NCBI GenBank assembly: GCA_902826565.1
Contig: CADEFF010000011.1
Location: 2,375 to 66,374, forward strand
Direction: 5' to 3'
Source of the DNA: an uncultured Rhodospirillaceae bacterium
GTDB taxonomy: Bacteria > Pseudomonadota > Alphaproteobacteria > Dongiales > Dongiaceae
DNA length: 64,000 bases
A program made the position numbers and the translations under genes. This document shows positions 8,798 to 18,029 of the stretch, piece after piece. Position 1 is the first letter of the stretch; every line of letters begins with the position of its first letter. The notes beneath the pieces were generated by a model. It was not told the origin of the DNA and ran no database searches. It worked only from the letters and a program-made list of their open reading frames with translations.

Positions 8798-9544
8798 ATG
8801 GCGGATACGAAGGTTGCGATCGTGGTCGGTGCCGGCAAGGGCATGGGCGAGGCGACCGCGCGCGAGCTCGGCCAGCGCGGCTACCGGCTCGCCCTGATGT
8901 CGCCCTCGGGCGCCAGCGTGACGCTCGCCAAGGAGCTCGGCGGCGTCGGCATGAACGGCTCGGCGAACGAGGTGAAGGACCTCGAGGCGATCGTGGCGCT
9001 TGCCCTCGAGAGCTTCGGCCGCGTCGATGCGGTGGTGAACAATACCGGCCACGCGCCGCATTCGATCCGCGCGTCGGGCCCGCCCTTCGACCCTACGATC
9101 GAATCCACGCCGATCGACATTCCGGATGCCGACTGGCACGGCGCGCTCGACATGGTGGTGATGAATGTGGTGCGCATGGCGCGCATCGTGACGCCCGTCA
9201 TGCAGCGCCAGGGCGGCGGCGCGATGGTGAACATCTCCTCCTTCGCGGCACCGGAACCGCGCCTCACCTATCCGCTTTCCGGCGCGCTGCGCCTCGCGCT
9301 TGCCGGCTTCACCAAGCTCTATACCGACCGTCATGCCCGGGACGGCATCCGCATGAACAACCTGCTGCCCGGCTTCATGGAGAACTGGCCCTGCGACGAG
9401 GGCGTGCGGGCGACCATCCCGATGGCCCGTCCCGGCAAGATGGAGGAGGTCTCGAAAGTGGCCGCCTTCCTGCTCTCCGAGGATGCCGGCTACATCACCG
9501 GCCAGAGCATCCTGGTCGATGGCGGCGTCACCCGGCATATCTGA
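8798..9544 (+). CDS. Atypical SDR without the catalytic lysine
   Basis: This 248-residue SDR keeps the nucleotide-binding motif (VGAGKGMGEA), the catalytic Ser (MVNISSF) and the catalytic Tyr. The usual YxxxK reads YPLSG, so the Lys that orients the ribose and lowers the Tyr pKa is replaced by Gly. The rest of the fold is intact (GFTKLYTDRHARDGIRMNN, then YITGQSILVDGG). I recall a sub-branch of bacterial SDRs that shares this change, so it looks like a subfamily trait and not decay. It may be a non-classical oxidoreductase or a binding protein. The ATG has AGGGGAAAGAG upstream, and the gene lies in the same run as the preceding SDR. Confidence 0.85.
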   Translation: MADTKVAIVVGAGKGMGEATARELGQRGYRLALMSPSGASVTLAKELGGVGMNGSANEVKDLEAIVALALESFGRVDAVVNNTGHAPHSIRASGPPFDPTIESTPIDIPDADWHGALDMVVMNVVRMARIVTPVMQRQGGGAMVNISSFAAPEPRLTYPLSGALRLALAGFTKLYTDRHARDGIRMNNLLPGFMENWPCDEGVRATIPMARPGKMEEVSKVAAFLLSEDAGYITGQSILVDGGVTRHI

Positions 9545-9699
9545 GGGCGCGCCGCCGCTGCCGGAAAGCCGTCGCGGCCGGGACCGGGTTTGACTAGAAT
9601 GCGGGCGGCGGCCGGGGTTCCGGCCGCCGCTGTTCTTTCCCATGGCCCCGCACCGCCGGCGAACCGTCCGGTCGACCTGCCGCCGGAGGAGACATCGCG

Positions 9700-10455
9700 A
9701 TGAGCGTCCATGCCTATGCCCAACGCAACGACCCGGTGCGCGAGGCGCGCATCGACCTCGCCGCCGCCTTCCGGCTCGCCGCGCGGCTCGGATTCGACGA
9801 CACGATCTGGAACCATTTCACCCTGACGGTCCCCGGCCGGACCGACCAGTATCTCGCCAAGCCGCACGGGCTCCTGATGAAGGAGATCCGGGCAAGCGAC
9901 CTCATCATCATGGACGGCGAAGGCAACACGATCGAGGGCACCGGCAAGAGCGACCGGTCCGCGATCTGCATCCATGCGGGCGTGCATCGCCTGCATCCGC
10001 GCGCCGCCTGCGTGCTGCACACCCACCAGAAATACGCGACATGGCTCGGCAATATCGAGGGCGGCCGGCTGCTGCCGATCAACCAGAACCATGTGCGCTT
10101 CTACAACCGGGTGAGCTACGACGAGGGCTATAACGGCCTCGGGACCTCGCACGAGGAAGGCCGACGCATCGCGGGCTGCCTCGGCGACAACAACATCCTG
10201 GTCATGGCCAATCACGGCGTGATCGTCGTCGGCCCGACGGTCGGCCACGCCTTCTACGACCTCTATTACTTCGAGGTCTCCTGCGAGGAGCAGTACATGG
10301 TGGCCGCCTCCGGCGCCACGCCGCGCCTCATCCCGCAGGACATCGCGCAGCTCACCTACGACCAGACCGTCGAGGCCGAAGCCGAGGCGGGCGTCGACTA
10401 TTTCACGGCGATGAAGCGCATGCTGGCCCGCGAAGAGCCGGATTTCATGTCCTAG
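9700..10455 (+). CDS. Class II aldolase/adducin-family protein
   Basis: This 251-residue protein has the zinc-site pattern of class II aldolases and L-ribulose-5-phosphate epimerases. VLHTHQKYATW (His-x-His) is at about 106-116, and a distal histidine is in ANHGVIVVGPTVGHAFYDL. It has WNHFTLTVPG in the N-terminal part, as in many uncharacterised members encoded within catabolic clusters. It would cleave or decarboxylate a hydroxy- or keto-acid using Zn2+. GGAGGA sits nine bases upstream of the ATG. It follows the two SDR genes and precedes the Rieske oxygenase on the same strand. Confidence 0.85.
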   Translation: MSVHAYAQRNDPVREARIDLAAAFRLAARLGFDDTIWNHFTLTVPGRTDQYLAKPHGLLMKEIRASDLIIMDGEGNTIEGTGKSDRSAICIHAGVHRLHPRAACVLHTHQKYATWLGNIEGGRLLPINQNHVRFYNRVSYDEGYNGLGTSHEEGRRIAGCLGDNNILVMANHGVIVVGPTVGHAFYDLYYFEVSCEEQYMVAASGATPRLIPQDIAQLTYDQTVEAEAEAGVDYFTAMKRMLAREEPDFMS

Positions 10456-10483
10456 GCACGACCTCGCGCGCGTTTGCCGCGTC

Positions 10484-11674
10484 ATGGTCTGGACCACCCT
10501 TCCCGGCTGGATCTACCGCAACGAGGAATTCTTCGCGCTCGAGCGCGAGGCGATCTTCATGCGGAGCTGGCAGCTCGCCGGCCACCAGAGCGAGATCCCC
10601 GCACCGGGCGACTATTTGCGCTTCGATCTCCTCGGCGAGAGCGCGATCCTGCTGCGCGACCGGGAGGGCGGCATCCGCGCCTTCTACAATGTCTGCCGCC
10701 ACCGCGCCTTCCGGCTGCTCGACGGGCATGCCGGCCATTGCGGCCGCGCGATCCGCTGCCGCTATCACGGCTTCCTCTACGATCTCTCGGGCTCGCTGGT
10801 GGCGGTGCCGGCGGAGGAAGCGTTCGACGAGCTCGACAAGAGCCTGCACGGGCTCCGGCCGATCGAGGTCGAGGTCTTCATGGGTCTCGTCTTCATCCGC
10901 TTCGGCGGCGAGGGACCGTCGGTCGCCGAGCATTTCGCGCCCTATCGCGACGCGCTCGCGCGCTATCGCATCGCGGAGATGAAGCCCCTCGGGGACGTCG
11001 TCACCGCGCCGATCCAGGCCGACTGGAAGGTCGCGGTCGAGAACAACATCGAGGCCTACCATGTCGCGCCCGCCCATCCGGGGCTGCAGCGGCTCTATGG
11101 GACGACCTACCGGCTCGAGACGCAGCCTCTCGGCGTCTCCCACGGCGGCGGGACGCTGCGCGAGGAGCCCTCGCCGAACTGGAGCGAGCGTCACTATCTG
11201 AAGATCCTGCCACCGGTCCCGCATCTCGAGGACTGGCAGAGCCGCGGCTGGTACTATTACGCGATCTTTCCGAACCTCTCCTTCGACATCTATCCGGACC
11301 AGATCGACTATTTCCAGATCCTGCCGGTGGCGCCGGGCGTCGCCCGCTTCCGCAGCCGCGCCTTCGCCTTGCCGGACGAGCGTCGCGAGATGCGGCTCGC
11401 GCGCTATCTGAACCAGCGCATCAACCGCATCGTCGGCCGCGAGGATGTGCATCTCGTCGAGGGCGTGCAGGCGGGCCTCGGCTCGCGCGGCTATGGCAGC
11501 GGCATCCTGTCCGGCAAGGAAGCGCGGGTGCGGCAGATGCAGCAGCTCGTCCTCGAGGCGATCCCGGTCGCCGGCGACGCGGCGCCCCCGCCGCCGGGTC
11601 AGATGGCGGTTCGCAACCGCGCCCTGCTGGAGGCGAAGGCGACCGGCGCCCTCTCCCGCCAGGCCGCGCGCTGA
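10484..11674 (+). CDS. Rieske aromatic-ring-hydroxylating dioxygenase, alpha subunit
   Basis: This 396-residue oxygenase subunit has a Rieske [2Fe-2S] domain, with CRH at about 72-74 and CRYH at about 92-95, and a catalytic domain. The mononuclear iron ligands are in ENNIEAYHVAPAH (His-x4-His) at about 186-198. It would hydroxylate or demethylate an aromatic or quaternary-amine substrate using O2 and electrons from a reductase. No ferredoxin or reductase gene lies beside it, so the partner is encoded elsewhere. The gene starts 28 bases after the aldolase stop and is the last gene of the rightward run. Relatives include both aromatic dioxygenases and carnitine/choline monooxygenases. Confidence 0.88.
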   Translation: MVWTTLPGWIYRNEEFFALEREAIFMRSWQLAGHQSEIPAPGDYLRFDLLGESAILLRDREGGIRAFYNVCRHRAFRLLDGHAGHCGRAIRCRYHGFLYDLSGSLVAVPAEEAFDELDKSLHGLRPIEVEVFMGLVFIRFGGEGPSVAEHFAPYRDALARYRIAEMKPLGDVVTAPIQADWKVAVENNIEAYHVAPAHPGLQRLYGTTYRLETQPLGVSHGGGTLREEPSPNWSERHYLKILPPVPHLEDWQSRGWYYYAIFPNLSFDIYPDQIDYFQILPVAPGVARFRSRAFALPDERREMRLARYLNQRINRIVGREDVHLVEGVQAGLGSRGYGSGILSGKEARVRQMQQLVLEAIPVAGDAAPPPPGQMAVRNRALLEAKATGALSRQAAR

Positions 11675-11714
11675 CGTTTCGCCCCCGTGCCGGGTTTCGT
11701 TTCGCCGCCGATGG

Positions 11715-12107
11715 CTATCGGTCGCGAAGACGCGCGATGCCGTCGATCTCGATCTTGCCGCCGCCGATGAGGCCGGCGACCTGGACGCAGGTGCGGGCCG
11801 GGGTCGGCGCGCTGCCGAAGAAACCGCGATAGACCTCGTTCATCCGGTCGAGCTCGCGGAGATCCGTCATGTAGATGTTGGTGCGCACCAGATCGCCATA
11901 GCCGAGCCCGAACTCGGCAAGCGCCCCGCCCAGCAGCTCCATGACGATACGGGTTTCCGCCTCGATGTCGCCGAGCCCCTTGGCGCCGCCGGTCTTGTCC
12001 GCCGCGAGCTGTCCGGAGAGGAAGGCATAGCGGCCGTCGGAGACGCCGTGGCTCAGATAGTCGAGCGCATTTGCGGCGGGGCTGTTGCGGAAGCGGAGCT
12101 CGGACAT
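11715..12107 (-). CDS. RidA/YjgF-family enamine/imine deaminase
   Basis: This 130-residue protein belongs to the RidA (YjgF/YER057c/UK114) family, whose archetype hydrolyses reactive enamines and imines to keto acids and ammonia. The fold signatures are YAFLSGQLAADK, VRTNIYMTDL and PARTCVQVAGL; the Arg in the last corresponds to the catalytic arginine of active RidA enzymes. The FAD amine-oxidase-like gene in the cluster would produce imines, so a clean-up role is plausible. It is convergent with the Rieske gene and separated from the upstream TPR gene by hairpins, so it is likely transcribed from its own promoter. Confidence 0.88.
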   Translation of the reverse strand: MSELRFRNSPAANALDYLSHGVSDGRYAFLSGQLAADKTGGAKGLGDIEAETRIVMELLGGALAEFGLGYGDLVRTNIYMTDLRELDRMNEVYRGFFGSAPTPARTCVQVAGLIGGGKIEIDGIARLRDR

Positions 12108-12187
12108 GGAATGACCTCGGGCGTCTGGAAAACGAGGCCCCGAGCATGGCCGAAGCGCGGGCGACCGCCAAGCCGACTAAAGAAATA

Positions 12188-12213
12188 AGGGCCGGCGCTG
12201 CAGTGCCGGCCCT
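12188..12213 (-). terminator. Hairpin terminator candidate upstream of ridA
   Basis: A perfect 9-bp stem (AGGGCCGGC/GCCGGCCCT) encloses an eight-base loop. Read leftward it is followed by TATTTCTT, a modest T-run, so it could terminate the leftward TPR transcript before the RidA gene. Read rightward there is no T-run. Confidence 0.55.
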
Positions 12214-12249
12214 CAGTCTTCAAAGATAGGAACGCAAGACGGGGAGTCC

Positions 12250-12302
12250 GGGGCCTCGTGGACGCGGGCGGGGGAGGACCGCCCGCGTCCCCGAGAGGCC
12301 CC
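12250..12302. terminator. Large GC hairpin just after the TPR gene
   Basis: The outer arms GGGGCCTC/GAGGCCCC (12250-12257 and 12295-12302) and inner arms GGACGCGGGCGG/CCGCCCGCGTCC (12260-12271 and 12279-12290) form a 20-bp interrupted stem with a seven-base loop. It begins six bases after the TPR stop codon. There is no T-tract, so it may protect the transcript's 3' end or slow the polymerase instead of acting as a classical intrinsic terminator. Confidence 0.6.
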
Positions 12303-12307
12303 AGGCC

Positions 12308-13687
12308 TCAGGCGGCCAGTCGGGTCGCCCGGGCCCTTGCCTGCTCGGCGTTGGTGCGGTCGCCGAGCAGTTCCATTGCCCGCGCGGCCATGGCCCAGTT
12401 GGCCGGGCTGCGCGGCTTCAGATCGATGCGTTCCGCGACGAGGGCGCGGGCGAGCCGCACCTGCCGGCCGCGCAACGCCGCCTCCACGAGGGTCAGCGCG
12501 ATGATGTCGCGCTGGGCGTGGCTGCCGCCGAAGCGATGGGCGATCGGGCGGATCGGCAGCAGCAGATCGACCGTCTCGCCGTAGCGGCCCTGCGCGAAGG
12601 CGAGCAAGGCGCGCGCCATCGGCAGGCCGACCTCGCGGGTCATCATCGCATTGGTGTGGACGCCCGTGACGGCGCGCTCGAGCGTGCCGATCAGCTTCTG
12701 CGCCGCATCGAGCTTGCCGTCGCCGATGAAGGCCATCATGGCGTGCACGTCGTTGAAGGCGTAATAGGCCTGGTCCGAAACGGTGGCCCAGCCTTCCGCA
12801 AGCTCCTGCCAGCGATGACCCACATCGACGCCGCGCAGATGGAGCCGCCACAGCATCGCCGCGGCATCGACCATCTCCAGCGGCAGCTTCGAGTCCGGCC
12901 GGCGGATATGCTCGTCATAGAGCGCGAGCACGCGGTCGGTATGGCCGAGATCGAGGTGGAAGAGGCCGAGATGCCACCAGTTGTGGAAGGCGAAGCCGTT
13001 GTCCGGCGCCCAGTTCGCCTCACGCTCGCTGAGCCAGGCGACGCCCTCCGCCGCGCGGCCCTGCATCTCCATCACATGCGCCACGGCATGGACCGCCCAG
13101 GGATCGCGGGGCTGCAGCTCGAGCGCGCGACGGCCGGTGGCCTCCGCCCGCTCGTAATCGCCCATCTCCTCGAGCCCGAAGGCGCGCATGCCGAGCACAT
13201 AGTTGTAGCCGGGGACCGATTCGTCCCAGTAGGGCAGCACCCGCGAGACGAAATCGCGCAGGCAGGTGGACTGCCCGAGATAGAAGGCGCCGAGATGCGC
13301 GATCTGCAGCGCGAGGCTGTCGCGCGGGAAATCCGCGAGGATGCCGGCATAGCGATGGGCGGCGCGCTCGAAGTCGCCTTCGAGCCAGGCACGCGCCGCC
13401 GTCAGATGGCCGCGCTCGCGTTCGTTGGCCTTGCTCCACAGCGCTTCGCCCGCCTCGATGCTCTGGCGCAGCATCGGCTCCGCGGAGCGGTCGGCCGCGG
13501 TGGTCAGCACGCCGGCGCGGAGCGCGTGCCCCATGACGAACTCGGGGTCGCGCTCCAGCGCGGCGTCGATCGTCGCAACCGGATCGCCGAAGTAGCTGTG
13601 CATCTGCTCGACCGCACTTTCATAGGCCGCGAGCGAGGTCGGGTTGGCGGTGGAAACCGCGAGGTCTCGGCAATCACGCAATGTCAT
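12308..13687 (-). CDS. TTC38-like tetratricopeptide repeat protein
   Basis: This 459-residue, wholly soluble-looking alpha-helical protein has degenerate TPR motifs along its length, for example ALRAGVLTTAADRSAEP and GDYERAEATGRRALELQPRDPWAVHAVAHV (quoted as separate pieces). The block with VMEMQGRAAEGVAWL, then NWWHLGLFHLDLG, is the hallmark of the tetratricopeptide-repeat-38 family, found in alphaproteobacteria and in eukaryotes. The molecular function of the family is not established. GGGGAG precedes the ATG. The DUF1127 gene lies 57 bases upstream on the same strand, so the two are probably co-transcribed and under the CRP-type sites described below. Confidence 0.82.
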   Translation of the reverse strand: MTLRDCRDLAVSTANPTSLAAYESAVEQMHSYFGDPVATIDAALERDPEFVMGHALRAGVLTTAADRSAEPMLRQSIEAGEALWSKANERERGHLTAARAWLEGDFERAAHRYAGILADFPRDSLALQIAHLGAFYLGQSTCLRDFVSRVLPYWDESVPGYNYVLGMRAFGLEEMGDYERAEATGRRALELQPRDPWAVHAVAHVMEMQGRAAEGVAWLSEREANWAPDNGFAFHNWWHLGLFHLDLGHTDRVLALYDEHIRRPDSKLPLEMVDAAAMLWRLHLRGVDVGHRWQELAEGWATVSDQAYYAFNDVHAMMAFIGDGKLDAAQKLIGTLERAVTGVHTNAMMTREVGLPMARALLAFAQGRYGETVDLLLPIRPIAHRFGGSHAQRDIIALTLVEAALRGRQVRLARALVAERIDLKPRSPANWAMAARAMELLGDRTNAEQARARATRLAA

Positions 13688-13744
13688 CGAACATACTCCC
13701 CTTGGATCGACGGTTCCGGCGGGCGGAAAGGGCGCGTCGCGCCC

Positions 13745-13984
13745 TTAGGCCTGCCAGAAGCTCTTGTTCACTTCGCGGTCGGCGACGATGCGATCGAGGC
13801 CGATGTCGGTCAGCATCCGGTCGTCGAGACGCGCCAGCTCGCGGCGCATCCGGACCCGCTCCACCCAGACATCGAACAGCTTGATGCCATGATAGGCGAC
13901 TACCGCCAGCCGGTCTGCAGCCGCGGTCCGCGGAAGCAATGTCTGGGCGATCAGCCAATCGGCGCGATTCGTGTCGGTGAACAT
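13745..13984 (-). CDS. DUF1127-containing small protein
   Basis: This 79-residue protein carries a C-terminal DUF1127 motif, RRELARLDDRMLTDIGLDR, preceded by a mostly helical N-terminal half (HGIKLFDVWVERVRM). DUF1127 proteins are small arginine-rich alphaproteobacterial proteins. Some in Agrobacterium and Rhodobacter affect RNA turnover and phosphate or carbon metabolism, but many have no known role. It is the first gene of a leftward unit with the TTC38-like protein. The start has an upstream GGAGAG. Its promoter region faces the Crp/Fnr regulator gene. Confidence 0.8.
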   Translation of the reverse strand: MFTDTNRADWLIAQTLLPRTAAADRLAVVAYHGIKLFDVWVERVRMRRELARLDDRMLTDIGLDRIVADREVNKSFWQA

Positions 13985-14125
13985 GGCTCTCTCCTGTCGG
14001 TTCCTTTCGCGCCCGGTCTGGAAGGGAGGCGGCTCCTCGTTGCCCGATCCTGCTTCGCCATCCGGGACAATCCCGGACTGCGGCGCGAAAGCCCCAACGT
14101 TCTACGCCCGCCCGGAGCGCCCGGC

Positions 14126-14141
14126 TGTGAAGCCCGTCACA
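14126..14141. promoter_or_regulatory. CRP/FNR-type palindrome, site 1
   Basis: TGTGA-AGCCCG-TCACA is a perfect match to the two half-sites of the classic CRP consensus TGTGA-N6-TCACA. It lies about 142 bases upstream of the DUF1127 start and about 220 bases upstream of the regulator ATG. The neighbouring regulator has an R-E-A-V-N-K recognition helix of the CRP type, so autoregulation is a reasonable inference. Confidence 0.7.
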
Positions 14142-14165
14142 GGCGAAACGCCTGAAATACCGGGC

Positions 14166-14181
14166 TGTGACAGGCGTCACA
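14166..14181. promoter_or_regulatory. CRP/FNR-type palindrome, site 2
   Basis: TGTGA-CAGGCG-TCACA is a second perfect match, centred 40 bases from site 1. That is close to four helical turns, so two dimers could sit on nearly the same face of the DNA. Both sites share flanking GGC(T)GTGA sequence, which suggests one regulator binds both. Confidence 0.7.
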
Positions 14182-14361
14182 CATCCCGGGAAAAGCTCGT
14201 TCCGCCAAGGGGTCGGGGGCCGATTCTCCTTGCCCGCCGGGCTTTCGGCGGATCCCGGCGCAACGGCGGGGGATCCAGGGTTGCCCGCTACCGCATTCGC
14301 AGGCAGCATCGAACGGCAGCCCGCCACCGATTGCCGCTTCCTGGGGAGCCCCGTCGCCACC

Positions 14362-15234
14362 ATGACGGAACGCGCGAAGCATTCGCCGACAGGCGCAGAG
14401 ACGACGCTCGACGCCGCGCAGCGCGAAGCGCTGCTTCGCCGCAGCTTCATCTTCAAGGATCTACCGCAGGACCTGCTCGCGGGACTGGCGCGCATCACCA
14501 CCACCCGCCGCATCCCGCATGGGCAGACGCTGTTCCAGCAGGGCGACGAAGGCGACGCGCTCTATGCGGTCATCACGGGGCTCATCCGGATCTCCGTCGT
14601 GGGACGCGCCGGCAAGGCCCTGACCCTGGCGCTGCTCGAGCCGGGAGACCTCTTCGGCGAGATCGCGCTGCTCGACGGGCTGTCGCGCACCGCCGCCGCC
14701 GAGGCCGCCGCCGACTGCATGCTGCTGGTGATCGAGCGCGCGACCTTCCTCGACCTCCTCCAGCGCGACGGGCGGCTCGCGCGACACATCATCGAGCTGC
14801 TCTGCGACCGGCTCCGCGAGAATACGGACCGGCTCAGCGAGTTCGCCTTCCTCGACCTCAACGCCCGGCTTGCGGGCCAGCTCCAGTCGCTCTCGATCGC
14901 CCACGGCCGGGACACGGGCGACGGCGTGCGCATCGACATCAAGCTTTCCCAGACCGACCTCGCGGAGATGCTCGGCGTCTCGCGCGAGGCGGTGAACAAG
15001 CAGCTCAAGAGCTGGTCGGCGATCGGCATGCTGCGCGTCGACCGCGGCTTCATCACGGTGCTGGACAGGCACCGGCTTGCCGCCATGGCGCAGGCGGAAT
15101 CCGGCGAAACGCACGCGTCCATGACGAAAGGCGCGGGCATGGCCAAAAGCGCGGGCGCCATAGCCGAGAAGACGGGGCGCAAGCTTCCGGGCTCGATGGG
15201 GCCCTCGAACGGCAAGCCGTCGGCACGCCGCTAG
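14362..15234 (+). CDS. Crp/Fnr-family transcriptional regulator with a basic tail
   Basis: This protein of about 290 residues has a cyclic-nucleotide-binding beta barrel (FQQGDEGDALYAVITGLIRI, LEPGDLFGEIALLDG, then SRTAAAEA) and a winged helix-turn-helix (LSQTDLAEMLGVSREAVNKQL). The phosphate-cassette region resembles cAMP-binding members (GEIALLDG...RTA), and no Fe-S cysteine cluster is visible. The helix SREAVNK matches the RE-x-V family that reads TGTGA half-sites. I use the ATG at 14362; the longer frame from 14167 runs through an operator. The last 45 or so residues form an unusual Gly/Ser/Lys-rich tail beyond the normal family length. A class III cyclase encoded at 29926-31866 could supply its ligand. 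Confidence 0.85.
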   Translation: MTERAKHSPTGAETTLDAAQREALLRRSFIFKDLPQDLLAGLARITTTRRIPHGQTLFQQGDEGDALYAVITGLIRISVVGRAGKALTLALLEPGDLFGEIALLDGLSRTAAAEAAADCMLLVIERATFLDLLQRDGRLARHIIELLCDRLRENTDRLSEFAFLDLNARLAGQLQSLSIAHGRDTGDGVRIDIKLSQTDLAEMLGVSREAVNKQLKSWSAIGMLRVDRGFITVLDRHRLAAMAQAESGETHASMTKGAGMAKSAGAIAEKTGRKLPGSMGPSNGKPSARR

Positions 15235-15310
15235 ATCGATTCCGGCGACCCGTCCCGCCCCTTCATCCCGCGTCTTCCGCCCGTTGCCGGTCCGGTCGGA
15301 CGCCTTATAA

Positions 15311-16489
<1,179 letters not shown>

Positions 16490-16622
16490 GCCAAAATCTC
16501 CTTTCCCGGCCCGGCTTCCGTTCCCGAGGGATGAGGGCGATGAGGCGAGGCCGCTCGGAGTTCGTCCGCCATTGACGACCTTCGCCCGGCGGTAGTCTCC
16601 ATCGCCCGGGCGCCCGGCGCCG

Positions 16623-18029
16623 CTATTGGATCTGGATCGGCTCGGTCGGCTGGTCGAAGGTCGGGATATCGATCTGGATGGTGGCGGGATCGACCGTCGG
16701 CGCGGCGTCGAGGAATCCGGTCACCAGCTCCGGCCATAGAATCACGATCGCGACCATGATGAGCTGCAGGCCGACCCAGGGGATGGCGCCCCAGTAGATG
16801 TCGGCGCTCCTGACCTGCGGCGGCGCGATGCCGCGGAGATAGAAGAGCGCGAAGCCGAAGGGCGGGTGCATGAAGGAGGTCTGCATGTTGACCCCCAGCA
16901 GCACCCCGAACCAGACGAGATCGATGCCGAGCTTGTGCGCGATCGGCGCCAGCAGCGGGATGATGATGAAGGCGATCTCGAAGAAATCGAGGAAGAAGGC
17001 GAGCACGAAGACGAAGAGATTGACGACGATGAGAAAGCCCACGACACCCCCCGGCAGGGCCGTCAGCATGTTCTCGATCCAGAGATCGCCATCGACGCCG
17101 CGGAACACCAGCGTGAAGAGATTGGAGCCGATCAGGATGAAGATCACCATGGCGGTGATCCGCATGGTCGCGTCCATGCTTTGCCAGAGCAGCACCAGGG
17201 TGAGCCGCCGGTTGAGAAGCGCGAGCAGCAGCGCGCCGACCGCCCCCATGGCGCCGCCCTCGGTCGGGGTGGCGAGCCCCATCAGGATGGTGCCGAGCAC
17301 GAGGAAGATCAGCAGCAGCGACGGCACCATGCCCCAGAGGCATTTGACGATGAGCGGCCAGCCGCGCAGCGTCCGCGCCTCGGGCGGCAGCGCCGGCATA
17401 TCCTGCGGCCGGAAGACGCTAACCAGCGCCACGAAGGCGCAGAACAACGCCACCTGGACGAGGCTCGGACCGATCGCCCCGGCATACATGTCGCCGACCG
17501 AACGGCCGAGCTGATCCGCGAGCACGATCAGCACCAGCGAGGGCGGGATGAGCTGCGTGATGGTGCCGGAAGCCGCGACGACACCGGTCGCGTGGCGCAT
17601 GCTGTAGCCGTGGCGCATCATGACCGGGAGCGCGATGACGCCCATGGCGATGACCGACGCGGCGACCGTGCCGGTGACGGCGCCGAGGATCGCGCCCACC
17701 AGGATGACGGCGTAGGAAAGCCCGCCGCGCACCGGCCCGAAGAGCTGTCCCGCCCCCTCCAGCAGGTCCTCGGCGATGCCGCAGCGCTCCAGCACCATCC
17801 CCATGAAGGTGAAGAACGGGATCGCCAGCAGCAGCTCGTTCGACATGATGCCGAAGATGCGCTCCGGCATGGCCGTCATCAGGATCGCCGGGAAGAACCC
17901 CTGCTCGATGGCGAGGAACCCGAAGCAGAGCCCGACCGCCGCCAGCGAGAAGGCGACCGGATAGCCGATGAGCATGAAGAGGATGAGGCCCCCGAACATG
18001 AGGGGAGCCATCCATTCGAAGGGGATCAC
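16623..18029 (-). CDS. TRAP transporter large permease (DctM family)
   Basis: This 468-residue polytopic membrane protein of the DctM family has about a dozen hydrophobic segments. Typical motifs include IPFFTFMGMVLERCGIAEDL, ATGVVAASGTITQLIPPS and the C-terminal FMHPPFGFALFYLRG. It forms the Na+- or H+-coupled channel of the transporter with the small permease. The GTG start overlaps the stop codon of the small-permease gene (GTGA at 18026-18029), so the two are translationally coupled. The pair runs towards the solute-binding protein gene, an unusual convergent layout because the three genes are normally in one operon. Confidence 0.9.
   Translation of the reverse strand: MIPFEWMAPLMFGGLILFMLIGYPVAFSLAAVGLCFGFLAIEQGFFPAILMTAMPERIFGIMSNELLLAIPFFTFMGMVLERCGIAEDLLEGAGQLFGPVRGGLSYAVILVGAILGAVTGTVAASVIAMGVIALPVMMRHGYSMRHATGVVAASGTITQLIPPSLVLIVLADQLGRSVGDMYAGAIGPSLVQVALFCAFVALVSVFRPQDMPALPPEARTLRGWPLIVKCLWGMVPSLLLIFLVLGTILMGLATPTEGGAMGAVGALLLALLNRRLTLVLLWQSMDATMRITAMVIFILIGSNLFTLVFRGVDGDLWIENMLTALPGGVVGFLIVVNLFVFVLAFFLDFFEIAFIIIPLLAPIAHKLGIDLVWFGVLLGVNMQTSFMHPPFGFALFYLRGIAPPQVRSADIYWGAIPWVGLQLIMVAIVILWPELVTGFLDAAPTVDPATIQIDIPTFDQPTEPIQIQ

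Larger units (their letters stand above)
13985..14361. promoter_or_regulatory. Divergent control region, DUF1127/TPR versus Crp regulator
   Basis: This 377-base spacer between divergent genes contains two perfect CRP-type palindromes (listed separately) and a small hairpin CAGGCG-AAA-CGCCTG (14140-14154) between them. No protein-coding gene is supported in it. The open frame that extends the regulator upstream to 14167 would translate through one operator and has no conserved sequence, so I treat it as non-coding. Confidence 0.6.

Noticed and set aside
14167-14361. Upstream in-frame extension of the Crp-like regulator
   Set aside because: It would translate through a CRP-type palindrome, lacks conserved residues, and the cyclic-nucleotide-binding fold starts only after 14362.
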